The position numbers were made by a program, and so were the translations under genes. The notes below the pieces were generated by a model. That model ran no database searches. It was given only the letters and a program-made list of their open reading frames with translations, and had not been told where the DNA came from. Shown here in pieces: positions 16,301 through 23,815 of a stretch of DNA of 64,000 nucleotides. Numbering within the stretch: position 1 is the stretch's first letter; every line of letters starts with the position of its first letter. The DNA is from VRUE01 sp050258095 (GTDB lineage: Bacteria; Actinomycetota; Thermoleophilia; Solirubrobacterales; 70-9), in the NCBI GenBank assembly GCA_050258095.1, contig JBLMYD010000085.1, forward strand, positions 1 to 64,000, written 5' to 3'.

Positions 16301-16955
16301 CGACCAGCGGGCGGCCCAGCTCGCGGGCGCAGCGGACGATCCCCTCGTTGGCCTTGTCCTGCTCGGGAATGCCGTTCTTCTGCACCTCGAAGTAGACCTG
16401 CTCGGGCCCGAAGGCCTGGATCAGGTCGTCGAGGTGGGCGCGGGCGTCGGCGTCGCGCTCTTCGACCAGGCGGCGGCAGAAGCGCGACTGCAGGCAGCCG
16501 GTGAGGACGATCACGCCCTCGGCGTGGGCGGCGAGCATCTCCATGTCGACGTTGGCCTTGCCGCGCGAGAAGCCTTCGAGGAAGCCCGCCGAGGTCAGCT
16601 TCACCAGGTTGGCGAAGCCGGCGTCGCTCTCGGCCAGCAGGGTGAGGTGGTTGCGCTCGTATTTGGGCTTCTCCTTGACGGCCCGGACGTCGTCGACGAA
16701 GTAGGCCTCGAAGCCGGCGATCGGCTTGATCCCGTGCTTTGCGCAGGCCTTGTAGAGGTCGACGGCGCCGTTCATCACGCCGTGGTCCGTCAGCCCGAGC
16801 GCCGGCTGGCCCATCTCCGCCGCGCGCGCCGCCATCGCTTCGATCTTGCAATGCCCGTCGAGCAGCGAGTACTCGCTGTGGGCGTGCAGGTGGACGGCGG
16901 AGGGGCTGCTCACGGGCGCCGGGCGATCTTGGCAGGCAGATCGGATCGAAGACAT
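13365..16955 (-). CDS. dnaE: DNA polymerase III alpha subunit
   Basis: The replicative C-family polymerase, up to 1196 residues. An N-terminal PHP domain begins VHLHAHSEYSLLDG and is followed by the palm with active-site acids in MPDIDIDFS, the finger and beta-binding regions, tandem HhH, and an OB domain near the C-terminus (SWVTVGGIVTECKKI). Start choice is open: ATG 16955 gives 14 extra residues, while GTG 16913 begins right at the PHP domain. Neither has a strong ribosome binding site. The stop codon lies in a palindromic repeat arm. Length and PHP motifs indicate DnaE1 rather than the mutasome DnaE2. Confidence 0.96.
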   Translation of the reverse strand: MSSIRSACQDRPAPVSSPSAVHLHAHSEYSLLDGHCKIEAMAARAAEMGQPALGLTDHGVMNGAVDLYKACAKHGIKPIAGFEAYFVDDVRAVKEKPKYERNHLTLLAESDAGFANLVKLTSAGFLEGFSRGKANVDMEMLAAHAEGVIVLTGCLQSRFCRRLVEERDADARAHLDDLIQAFGPEQVYFEVQKNGIPEQDKANEGIVRCARELGRPLVATADVHYLRREDFDNHRALLCVQTKSTLEAPKLSFDTNEFYLKTSEEMAESFAEWPEAVPATLEIAERCNAEIELGKLLLPRYPTAHGEEPEAMLRRIVDEGMRARYGDPVPAEARERLEFELGVIEDMGFSSYFLIVWDFVRYAKENGIAVGPGRGSAAGSIVAYALAITDIDPIANDLLFERFLNPGRKSMPDIDIDFSVRGRERVIRYVAEKYGRESVAQIITFGKMAPRAATRDAARVLGYDYGTGDRLAKQIPEPIMGRSPSFEECLAPGQELRKTYDAEPDAKKIIDVAKGLEGIIRNNSIHAAAVVIADRPLQEIAPLQLAEDRGAPGGANGNGGGPNGGGKAERQYKIVTQYSMGPIEEIGLLKMDFLGLRNLDVIEDAVEIIRRSRGVELDIGTIPMDDAKTFEMLTRGEGTGVFQLESEGMREAMKKVQPSAFDDIVALVALYRPGAMRYIDVYAKGKRNPESVTYADERLRQITEPTYGCVLYQEQLMAIAREMAGFSGAEADDLRKAIGKKKRDLMATMKDKFMAGMKESGTAPSVAADLWKLNEAAADYSFNKSHAACYGLISYRTAYLKANYPAEYMAAVISSVMNTKDKVPFFVNRCEEMGIEVLPPDVNSSDHDFVVSESAIRFGLDAVKNVGHAAVEAILRAREERPIDSIWDFCERVDSRAVNKRAIECLVKCGALDSTGATRKGMLEALLAAQSAGQKAQEDAQLGQGSIFDFGEEAGGGASSSQAHHRPPISAEEFDRAELLAMEKETLGTYLSEHPLTEVRGALRARVDCGLDELAGKQDGSWVTVGGIVTECKKIRTKSGSQMMFATLDDIEGQVEMLVFKADQAESAAAIAPDAIVLVRGRIDHKERGETKLVVQEAERFEPDAEEIANAPAIAASPTGPFEVEVEAGVLTEALVEELKAVLEHHKGEVEVHLAIRSGAVAARRLALGEGYRVRPSGRLQSELDHVLGSASALAA

Positions 16956-16989
16956 GTGTCTTCGCGCGTATTCCGTGCGTATTCGGGAC

Positions 16990-17100
16990 AGAGATGCCGG
17001 GGAGGGGTTCCGCTTAACTTTTTCGAGCGACGGTTATTGCTGTCGCCCGAGCCTCAGCCGCGAAAAAGTACAAGACGCTCCACCCCTCCCCGGCATCTCT
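16990..17100. repeat. Palindromic element family D copy 1
   Basis: Outer arms of 18 bases (AGAGATGCCGGGGAGGGG and its exact complement) enclose the family D core: CCGCTTAACTTTTTCGAG on one side and CGCGAAAAAGTACAAGACGC on the other. It lies between the dnaE start and the stop of the cell-wall hydrolase, one base from that stop. Other copies: 30888-31004 and 50991-51105. Confidence 0.9.
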
Positions 17101-17101
17101 G

Positions 17102-18121
17102 TCAGCCGCAGACCCAGGCGCTGGGGCCGGAGTCGGCCCAGATTTCGGCCGCGATGCGGTCCTGTTCGGCCTTCGGAGCGTCCTGAGGTGCCCCCCGGCC
17201 GCCGTAGAGCTTCCAAGTTGAGGGGAGGATTTGGTAGGCGCCGCCTGCTCCCGAGGACGGGTTGACCGCGCCGTAGTTGCCGCCGGACTCGCACATCACG
17301 ATGTAGGCGGGGATCGAGTAGGGGCCGCCGAGCCAGCGTTCCACCGTGCCTTCGGCGGCGGCGCGACTGGCGGCTTCCGCCGCCTGGATGTCCTTGACCC
17401 AGCCGCCGATCTTCGACTTGAGGCTCGCCAGCGCGGCGCTGCGCGCGGCGGCGAGCGACTGCAGGCGAGCAGCCGAGACTTCGGCCTGCGCCCGCACCGA
17501 GGCGATTTCCGAGCGTGCCGCGGCGAGGCGTTCGTCGTAGGCGTCGGCGCGGGCTTTCAGCGCCGCGACGCGCTTCAGGGAGCGGCTGACCGAGCGGCGC
17601 ACTTCGGCGACCCTGCTCGCGAGGGCAGCGTCGGACTGCTGGATCCGCTCCAGGTATTCGGTGCGGGCCGCCAGCTCGTCGAGATTGTCGGAGGCGAGGA
17701 TGGCGCCGGCGGCGCTCGATTCGCCACTCTCGTAGATCGCCACCAAGCGAGCGGCCAGCGCTCCCCGCGCCCGCCGCAGGCGCGCCTTCGCGATGGCGAG
17801 CTGTCGCCTGGTGCGGCGGACCTTGCCGGCGAGCCGCGCGGCCCTTTCTTCGCCGGTCGCCAGCAGGGCGCTGAGCTTTTCCTCGTGGGCGCCGGCCGCA
17901 GCGGCTTCGCCTTCCGCGGCGGCGACTTCGGCCTGGGCCGATTGCAGGCGGCTCGCCAGCGTTCCCGCTTCTTCGCGCGCAGCCGCGACCTTCTGCGTCA
18001 GCGTGCCGATGCTCGCGGCGCCGGCGACGCCGCCCAGCCCGGCGCCGAGCGCCAGCACGGCGCAGGCGAGCGCGACCAGACGGGCGCGGCCTGCGGCGGT
18101 TGTCGCGAGTCCTCGCGCCAC
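17102..18121 (-). CDS. Secreted peptidoglycan hydrolase with coiled coil and transglycosylase-like domain
   Basis: A 339-residue exported protein. An N-terminal hydrophobic signal segment (about residues 10-35) is followed by a long Ala/Arg/Glu-rich coiled coil of about 200 residues. The C-terminal 85 residues resemble the Rpf/transglycosylase-like lysozyme fold: YIVMCESGGNYGAVNP with the catalytic Glu, then GAYQILPSTWKLYGG. It would cleave septal or side-wall peptidoglycan; the coiled coil resembles amidase activators and RipA-type proteins. GTG 18121 is the only start that leaves a proper signal peptide. The stop is one base from a palindromic repeat. Confidence 0.85.
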   Translation of the reverse strand: MARGLATTAAGRARLVALACAVLALGAGLGGVAGAASIGTLTQKVAAAREEAGTLASRLQSAQAEVAAAEGEAAAAGAHEEKLSALLATGEERAARLAGKVRRTRRQLAIAKARLRRARGALAARLVAIYESGESSAAGAILASDNLDELAARTEYLERIQQSDAALASRVAEVRRSVSRSLKRVAALKARADAYDERLAAARSEIASVRAQAEVSAARLQSLAAARSAALASLKSKIGGWVKDIQAAEAASRAAAEGTVERWLGGPYSIPAYIVMCESGGNYGAVNPSSGAGGAYQILPSTWKLYGGRGAPQDAPKAEQDRIAAEIWADSGPSAWVCG

Positions 18122-18135
18122 GAAGCGGCCGAGGC

Positions 18136-18155
18136 TAGCGAACTTTGTTAGCGAA
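18136..18155 (-). promoter_or_regulatory. Direct repeat upstream of the peptidoglycan hydrolase
   Basis: TAGCGAA occurs twice (18136-18142 and 18149-18155) with a 13-base period in a locally AT-rich patch, 15 bases upstream of the GTG. It may be a regulator binding site or promoter part. No matching site was seen elsewhere in the window. Confidence 0.3.
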
Positions 18156-18205
18156 TACTCACAAGTTGACCGTAACTCGCAACGGATCTTGCGGATCCCA
18201 CCTTT

Positions 18206-18253
18206 GGGTGCAACGCGTTGGGTGCGAAATAGGCCCCCAAAGCGTTGCACCGG
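18206..18253. repeat. Palindromic element family C copy 2
   Basis: Starts GGGTGCAACGCGTTGGGTG and ends CCCCCAAAGCGTTGCACC, complementary arms around a short centre. It shares its left arm sequence with 12815-12861. It lies between the hydrolase start and the stop of the 51-residue gene. Confidence 0.75.
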
Positions 18254-18264
18254 GCTCGGGGGGG

Positions 18265-18420
18265 TCAGCCCTCGGGGACGTTGCGGCTCGCCAGGTAGGC
18301 GGCGACCACGACGCCGGCGACGGTCAGGCCGATCCCGATGCGGATCTCGCGCCGGTAGCGCACCCGGACGTAGCGCAGGGCGAAGCGGATCGCGGCCCGG
18401 CCGAGGCGTTCGTTGATCAC
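18265..18420 (-). CDS. 51-residue single-pass membrane protein
   Basis: A short protein with a basic, amphipathic N-terminal half (RFALRYVRVRYRREIRIG) and one membrane helix near residues 28-46, ending in a short tail. The GTG at 18420 overlaps the argG stop (GTGA), so it is translated with argG. The family is not recognised. Positive-inside charge suggests the N-terminus is cytoplasmic. Confidence 0.6.
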   Translation of the reverse strand: MINERLGRAAIRFALRYVRVRYRREIRIGIGLTVAGVVVAAYLASRNVPEG

Positions 18421-19688
18421 GCGTCCTCCTCCCCGCGCCGGCGGATCCGGTGCGCCATCCGCGACTGCAGCGACCAGAGCTCGATGAAACCCGGCGACGC
18501 GGTCTGCGAGAAGAGACCGCCCGACTCGGCAAAGGAGGCGAGGTCGGCGTCGTAGACGGCGTTGGGCGAGGAGCGCGTGACGACCCGAGCGCTGCCCTTG
18601 AAGAGCTTGAGACCGATGGTGCCGGTGACCTGGGCGTTGACGGCGTCCATGTAAGCGTCGAGGTCGGAGCGCAGCGGCTCCCACCAGAGTCCCGCGTAGA
18701 CGAGATAGGCCCAGTGGCGGTCGAGGTCGGGCTTGAACTGGTTCTGATGGATCGTGCCGACCAGCTTCTCAAGCTCCCTGTGCGCCGTGAGCAGGATCTC
18801 GGCCGCCGGCACCTCGTAGATGTCGCGCACCTTGAGGCCGACGATGCGGTCCTCGATGTGGTCGACGATGCCGACCCCGTGGCGGCAGCCGATCTCGGCC
18901 GCACGTTCGAGCAGCCCGACCAGGCCGAGCCGCTCGCCGTTCAGCGCAACGGGTACGCCCGCCTCGAACTCGACCGTGACCGTCTCGGCCTCGTCGGGCG
19001 CCTCCTCGGGCCGGGTGACGAGCTGGAAGACGTCGTCCTCGGGGGCGTGGTCGAGGTCCTCGATCCAGCGCCCCTCCGAGGAGCGGCCCCAGAGGTTGTC
19101 GTCGATCGAGTAGGGGGCGACCTCCGTCCCGCCCTTGACCGGGATGCCGTGCTCACGCGCGTAGGCGACCTCCTCCTCGCGCCCCATCTGCCAGGAGCGC
19201 ACGGGAGCGATCGTCTTCAGCTCCGGCGCCAGCGTCGCGACCGTCGCCTCGATCCGCACCTGGTCGTTGCCCTTGCCGGTGCAGCCGTGGGCGATCGTGT
19301 CGCAGCCGCTGCGCCGCGCCTGCTCGACCGCGAGCTTGGCGATCAGCGGCCGGCCGAGCGCGGTGAAGAGCGGGTAGCCGCCGCCGTAGAGGGCGTTGGC
19401 CTTGATCGCCGGCAGGACGTACTCGGCGACGAACTCCTCGCGGGCGTCGACGACGTGGCACTCGAGCGCGCCGAGACGCTTCGCCTTGTCCTCGATCACG
19501 GCGTAGTCCTCGCCGGGCTGGCCGAGGTTGACGGTGAGGCAGACGACCTCGGCCCCGTAGGAGTCCTGGATCCACTTCAGCATCACGCTCGTGTCGAGGC
19601 CGCCCGAGTAGAGCAGCAGGACGCGGCGCACCTCGGCCGGGTCCGCCTCGTAGGAGGCAGTGCGAACTTGGGCCGGCGGCTCGGTCAC
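18417..19688 (-). CDS. argG: Argininosuccinate synthase
   Basis: Joins citrulline and aspartate with ATP in arginine synthesis. The 423-residue protein has the ATP-binding LLLYSGGLDTSVMLKW, CLTVNLGQ, AHGCTGKGNDQVR and IDDNLWGRS signatures. An N-terminal extension of about 20 residues precedes the core. GTG start at 19688 overlaps the preceding gene's TAG stop. It is the last arginine gene of the block; argF, argR and argH, which often follow argD in actinobacteria, are not here. Confidence 0.96.
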   Translation of the reverse strand: MTEPPAQVRTASYEADPAEVRRVLLLYSGGLDTSVMLKWIQDSYGAEVVCLTVNLGQPGEDYAVIEDKAKRLGALECHVVDAREEFVAEYVLPAIKANALYGGGYPLFTALGRPLIAKLAVEQARRSGCDTIAHGCTGKGNDQVRIEATVATLAPELKTIAPVRSWQMGREEEVAYAREHGIPVKGGTEVAPYSIDDNLWGRSSEGRWIEDLDHAPEDDVFQLVTRPEEAPDEAETVTVEFEAGVPVALNGERLGLVGLLERAAEIGCRHGVGIVDHIEDRIVGLKVRDIYEVPAAEILLTAHRELEKLVGTIHQNQFKPDLDRHWAYLVYAGLWWEPLRSDLDAYMDAVNAQVTGTIGLKLFKGSARVVTRSSPNAVYDADLASFAESGGLFSQTASPGFIELWSLQSRMAHRIRRRGEEDA

Positions 19689-20011
19689 TAGCCGGGGCTG
19701 ATGCCGCCGCTGCCGTTTTCTTCTTCGGTCGGCGTGGTCGGCGTCGTCGTTTCGGGCGTGGTCGAGGTCGATTCGGTCGTGGTCGGCGACGTCGTCTCGG
19801 TCGTCGAGCCCGTGGTCGTGCCGGACGTCGTCGTTTCGCTCGCCGGCGGCGTCACCGTGGTTGTGGTGCCGCCGTTGTCGTTGCCGGCGATGACGACGAT
19901 CGCGATCACCAGCCCGACGATCACGGCGACGAGACCGGCGACCAGCAGGCGCATGTTGCCGTGCGGGTGGTGGTCGGGCTGGCCCATCATCCGGGTCGGG
20001 TCCTCGTTCAT
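19688..20011 (-). CDS. Membrane-anchored Thr/Ser-rich protein
   Basis: A 107-residue protein with a short His-containing cytoplasmic N-terminus, one hydrophobic helix at about residues 21-43 and a low-complexity outer tail dominated by Thr, Ser, Pro and Glu. Such tails are often glycosylated in actinobacteria. No known domain. It sits inside the arginine operon, overlapping its neighbours by 1-4 bases, but nothing links it to arginine synthesis. Confidence 0.65.
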   Translation of the reverse strand: MNEDPTRMMGQPDHHPHGNMRLLVAGLVAVIVGLVIAIVVIAGNDNGGTTTTVTPPASETTTSGTTTGSTTETTSPTTTESTSTTPETTTPTTPTEEENGSGGISPG

Positions 20012-20469
20012 GTCTGGTCCTCCGGTCCGAGTATCGCGTCGAGTATCTCGCTGGTGTCCTCGATGTCGAAGCCGCTTCGCAATCGCTGTTCGATCTCCTG
20101 CCGGCTGCTGCCGGAGACCGCCATCTGGGTCGCGAGGATGCGGGCGCCGGCGGCGCTCGAGCGCTCATGCCGTTCCTGCGCCGGCTGCGCCCGCTCCTCC
20201 TCGCCGGCCGGCTCCACCGACCGCAGGTGCGAGGCGGGCCAATCCTCCGCCAGGGGCGGATCGAGCTCGTCGGCGATCTCCCGCAGGCGTTCGGCGGCGA
20301 TGCGGTTGGCGTGCGCGCCTGCCTCCTCCAGTCTCCGCCGGGCCTGCTCCTCGGCGTCGTCGATCACCTGCGCGGCGGCGCGCTCGGCCGCCTCGACGAT
20401 CGCCGCCAGGCGCTCTGCCGTGCTCGTCGTCAGGGCGCGCGGCTCAGATGACTTCTTGCGGCGGCTCAT
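20008..20469 (-). CDS. Alanine/glutamate-rich coiled-coil protein, DivIVA-like
   Basis: A 153-residue protein with a long coiled coil (about residues 18-70, many heptad Ala and Glu/Arg pairs) after a basic start, then a less ordered acidic C-terminal half. This resembles short DivIVA/SepIVA-type proteins, but the family is not certain. ATG at 20469 overlaps the argD stop by 4 bases and its stop overlaps the next start, so it is expressed with the arginine genes. Confidence 0.6.
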   Translation of the reverse strand: MSRRKKSSEPRALTTSTAERLAAIVEAAERAAAQVIDDAEEQARRRLEEAGAHANRIAAERLREIADELDPPLAEDWPASHLRSVEPAGEEERAQPAQERHERSSAAGARILATQMAVSGSSRQEIEQRLRSGFDIEDTSEILDAILGPEDQT

Positions 20470-21659
20470 CGGGTAGCTGCGTAGCTTAGGAGCGCCGACC
20501 CGATCGCGCTCACGGCGCGCTCGACCTGGTCGGACTCGACCGTGAGCGGCGGCAGCAGGCGCAGCGTGCCGGGCTCGGGGACGTTGACGACGAGACCGCC
20601 GGCGAGCAGCTCGGCGCCGACCGCGGCGGCGTCGATGCCGGCGTCGAGCCCGACGCCGAGCATCAGACCGCGGCCGCGCACCTCGCTGACCCCGTCGAGG
20701 GCGAGCAGACCCTCGCGCAGCTGCGCGCCGCGCTCGCGCACCTGGCGCAGCAGCGCCGGGTCGTCGGCGATCGCCAACACGGCGAGCGCCGCGGCGCAGG
20801 CGACCGGACCGCCGGCGAAGGTCGAGCCGTGATCGCCGGGCTCGAGCACCTCGCCTGCATCCGGCGTCGTCACGCAGGCGCCGATCGGCATCCCGCCGCC
20901 CAGCGCCTTGGCGCTGGTCAGCACGTCGGGCCGCACCGGCGTCTGCTCGTAGGCCCAGAGCGAGCCGGTGCGACCGACGCCGGTCTGGATCTCGTCGAGG
21001 ATGAGAAGCGCGCCCGTCTCGTCGCAGGCGGCGCGGGCGGCGAGCAGCGCCTCGTCGCTCACCGGGTAGATCCCGGCCTCGCCCTGGATCGGCTCGATCA
21101 GCACCGCGGACGTGCTCTCTCCCACCGCCTCGCGCAGCGCGGCGGCGTCGTCGAAGGGCACCGCGCGGAAGCCCGGCAGCATCGGGCCGAGGTCGGGATT
21201 GGCGGCCAGCGCCGGCGTCGCCGCCAGCGCCCCGTAGGTGCGGCCGTGGAAGTCGCGCTCGAAGCTGACGATCTCCGGCGCCTCGATGCCGCGCCGGTGG
21301 GCGTGCTTGCGGGCGACCTTGATCGCGCACTCGTTGGCCTCGGTCCCCGAGTTGGCGAAGAAGACGCGGCCGCCGAGGCTCGACTCGGCGAGGCGCTCGG
21401 CGAGGCGCACCATCGGCTCGGTGTAGAAGAGGTTGGAGGCGTGCATCAGGCGGCCGGCCTGCTCGCGCACGGCCTCGACCACGGCCGGGTTGCAGTGGCC
21501 GACCGAGCAGACCGAGATGCCGCCGAGGAAGTCGAGGTACTCCTTGCCCTCGGCGTCCTGGAGCAGCGCCCCCTCGCCGCGCACGAACTCGACCGGCGCG
21601 CGCCTGTAGGTGCGCATCAGGTAGCGCTCCTCCAGCGCCTGCAGGTCGGTCAGGCTCAC
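20466..21659 (-). CDS. argD: Acetylornithine aminotransferase
   Basis: PLP enzyme that converts N-acetylglutamate semialdehyde to N-acetylornithine. The 397-residue protein has FFANSGTEANECAIK, the PLP aspartate motif LLILDEIQTGVGRTG and the PLP lysine in TSAKALGGGMPIGA. The GTG start at 21659 overlaps the argB stop. A lysine/LysJ or GABA-type role is less likely given the argCJBD order. Confidence 0.95.
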   Translation of the reverse strand: MSLTDLQALEERYLMRTYRRAPVEFVRGEGALLQDAEGKEYLDFLGGISVCSVGHCNPAVVEAVREQAGRLMHASNLFYTEPMVRLAERLAESSLGGRVFFANSGTEANECAIKVARKHAHRRGIEAPEIVSFERDFHGRTYGALAATPALAANPDLGPMLPGFRAVPFDDAAALREAVGESTSAVLIEPIQGEAGIYPVSDEALLAARAACDETGALLILDEIQTGVGRTGSLWAYEQTPVRPDVLTSAKALGGGMPIGACVTTPDAGEVLEPGDHGSTFAGGPVACAAALAVLAIADDPALLRQVRERGAQLREGLLALDGVSEVRGRGLMLGVGLDAGIDAAAVGAELLAGGLVVNVPEPGTLRLLPPLTVESDQVERAVSAIGSALLSYAATR

Positions 21660-22513
21660 CCCTCCACCACCATCGTTCCCACCCCAACGTCGGTGAACAA
21701 CTCCAGCAACAGCGAGTGCGGCTCGCGGCCATCGATGATGTGGGCAGACTGGACACCGCCTCGAATCGCGTCGATGCAAGCCTGCAACTTGGGGCGCATG
21801 CCACCTTCGACTCCTGCAAGCTCGTCCTCGACCTCGTCAACCGTCGCCATTGCCCGCAGCGTCGATTCATCGCCGGGATCGAAGAGCCAGCCCTTTACGT
21901 CAGTTAGAAAGATCGCCTTGTAAGCGCCGAGCGCGGCAGCGACCTTCCCCGCCGCCTCGTCGGCATTGATGTTGTAGGGCTGTCCAGTGGTGAGATCAGA
22001 AGCCGAGGAGGCAACCACGGGAATGTAGTCCGCGGCGATGTGGTTGAGCACGTCGACGTCGACATTCTCGATAGCACCAACAAAGCCAACCTGCTCGGCA
22101 TTGGCAACCAGTCCGACCTTGAACAGCGAACCATCCTCACCGGAAAGGCCAACCGCGCGCTGACCATGCCGGTTGAGTCGCTGCACGATGTCAGCGTTAA
22201 CCTTCCCCCGCAGAACCATCTTCGCTACCTCGACGGTCTCCTCATCGGAAACCCGCAAGCCCTCGTGGAAGCGAACCTCAAGGCCGAGCCGCTCCATGTA
22301 CTCACTGATCTCGGGGCCGCCCCCATGCACTATCACGGGATTTAGGCCGACATACTTGAGCAACACTACGTCGGTGGCGAAGCCCTCGCGCAGGGTCTTA
22401 TCCCGCATTGCTGCCCCGCCGTACTTGATGACGACGGTGCGGCCGTGGAACTCCCTGATGTAAGGAAGGGCCTCGAGAAGAGTCCCTACATGTGCGTCAC
22501 TCGACAGGTTCAT
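21656..22513 (-). CDS. argB: Acetylglutamate kinase
   Basis: Phosphorylates N-acetylglutamate, usually the arginine-controlled step. The 285-residue protein has VVIKYGGAAM, VIVHGGGPEI, the GLSGEDG loop and YNINADEAAG, all intact. The base composition is clearly lower in GC than argJ and argD on either side, with A/T-ending codons common. This suggests replacement of the original gene by a copy from another source while the operon order was kept. A palindromic element separates it from argJ upstream. Confidence 0.96.
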   Translation of the reverse strand: MNLSSDAHVGTLLEALPYIREFHGRTVVIKYGGAAMRDKTLREGFATDVVLLKYVGLNPVIVHGGGPEISEYMERLGLEVRFHEGLRVSDEETVEVAKMVLRGKVNADIVQRLNRHGQRAVGLSGEDGSLFKVGLVANAEQVGFVGAIENVDVDVLNHIAADYIPVVASSASDLTTGQPYNINADEAAGKVAAALGAYKAIFLTDVKGWLFDPGDESTLRAMATVDEVEDELAGVEGGMRPKLQACIDAIRGGVQSAHIIDGREPHSLLLELFTDVGVGTMVVEG

Positions 22514-22529
22514 ACCTTTTCAACCTTTC

Positions 22530-22655
22530 CCAGGGCGCGAAAACCAAGCAGGTCGGGGGATGCAGGGAGGCCGACGAGGGGAGCGCACTTTTTCTGTGCG
22601 TGACCCAAGGAGGCCGACCGAAGACCCCGAGATGCGCAGGTTTGCAGCGCCCTGG
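22530..22655. repeat. Palindromic element family E copy 3
   Basis: Outer arms CCAGGGCGC (22530-22538) and GCGCCCTGG (22647-22655) are exact complements, extended inward by AAAACC/GGTTTG. The core has GCAGGG, AGGCCGAC and GGCCGACC, and ends GATGCGCAGGTTTG as in copy 2. It lies 2 bases from the argJ stop and 16 from the argB start. Confidence 0.8.
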
Positions 22656-22657
22656 AC

Positions 22658-23815
22658 TCACGTCGTGTACTCCGCGTTGATCCGCACGTACTCGTAGCCG
22701 AGGTCGGAGAACCAGACGTGGGCGCTGTGCTCGCCGCGGCCGAGCCGCAGGCCGATCTCGGCCTCGGCGGTCTCCGCGGCCAGCTCGGCGTTGTCGATCG
22801 AGTCGCCGCCGATCTCCTCCAGGTCCTCGCCGGCGAGCGCCTGCCCGGCGGCCTGGGCGATCCGGCCCCAGTTGGGGTCGCGGCCGAAGAGGGCCGTCTT
22901 GACCAGCGGCGAGTTGGCGATCGCGCGGGCGACGCGCTCGGCCTCGGCGGCGGAGGCGGCGCCCTCGACCTGGACGCGGCCGACCCGGGTCGATCCCTCG
23001 CCGTCGGCGACGACCTCGAGCGCCAGCTGCAGGAGGACGGCGTCGAGCAGACCCTCGGGCAGCGGTGCGCCCGCGGCGCCGGTCGCCTGCAGCAGCAGCG
23101 TGTCGTTGGTGCTCATCTGGCCGTCGACCGTGATCCGCTCGAAGGAGGCGTCGTTGGCGGCGCGCAGGGCGGCGTCGGGGTCGGCGACGACGGCGTCGGT
23201 CTGGACGAAGCAGAGCATCGTCGCCATGTTCGGCTGAATCATGCCGCCGCCCTTGGCCTGGGCGGAAACGGTCACGCTGTCGGCGCGCAGCGTGCAGCGC
23301 TTGGGCCAGCGGTCGGTGGTGAGGATCGCGTCCGAGAAGGCGACGCCACCCGTGGCGGAGAGGTCGCCGGAGGCGTCGCCGACCCCGCCGAGCACGGCGT
23401 CGATCGGCAGCGGGACGCCGATCACGCCCGTCTCGGCGACGGCGACGAGCTCGGGGGGCAGGCCGAGCTTGGCGGCCGCCTCGTCGCACATCGCGACAGC
23501 GTCGGCGTAGCCCTGCTCACCGGTCTCGGCGTTGGCGTTGCCGGCGTTGACGACGACCGCCCGGACCCCGTCCCGCCGGCAGCGCTTGCGGCAGACCCGA
23601 ACCGGCGCCGCGGCCGAGGCGTTGCGGGTGAGCAGGATCGCCGACGAGACCTCCTCCACGTCGCAGACGAGCAGGCCAACGTCGGTCTTGCCGCCGCCCT
23701 TGAGGCCGCAGTGCGCCGCACCGGCCCGAAAGCCGGGCGCGAGCTGCGCGGGGTCGAGCTCCTCGACCCCGGCGGGCGGCGTCACCCAGCGCGATTTGAA
23801 GAAGCTGCCGCTCAC
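22658..23815 (-). CDS. argJ: Bifunctional ornithine acetyltransferase / N-acetylglutamate synthase
   Basis: Recycles the acetyl group from N-acetylornithine to glutamate. The 385-residue precursor contains KGGGMIQPNMATML, the autocleavage site between Ala and Thr that creates the catalytic threonine of the beta chain. C-terminal GRDPNWGRI is also conserved. GTG at 23815 overlaps the argC stop. Whether it also makes N-acetylglutamate from acetyl-CoA cannot be judged. Confidence 0.96.
   Translation of the reverse strand: MSGSFFKSRWVTPPAGVEELDPAQLAPGFRAGAAHCGLKGGGKTDVGLLVCDVEEVSSAILLTRNASAAAPVRVCRKRCRRDGVRAVVVNAGNANAETGEQGYADAVAMCDEAAAKLGLPPELVAVAETGVIGVPLPIDAVLGGVGDASGDLSATGGVAFSDAILTTDRWPKRCTLRADSVTVSAQAKGGGMIQPNMATMLCFVQTDAVVADPDAALRAANDASFERITVDGQMSTNDTLLLQATGAAGAPLPEGLLDAVLLQLALEVVADGEGSTRVGRVQVEGAASAAEAERVARAIANSPLVKTALFGRDPNWGRIAQAAGQALAGEDLEEIGGDSIDNAELAAETAEAEIGLRLGRGEHSAHVWFSDLGYEYVRINAEYTT

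Noticed and set aside
13251..17186. 1311-codon plus-strand frame
   Set aside because: Antisense of dnaE; the dnaE motifs on the other strand are unequivocal.
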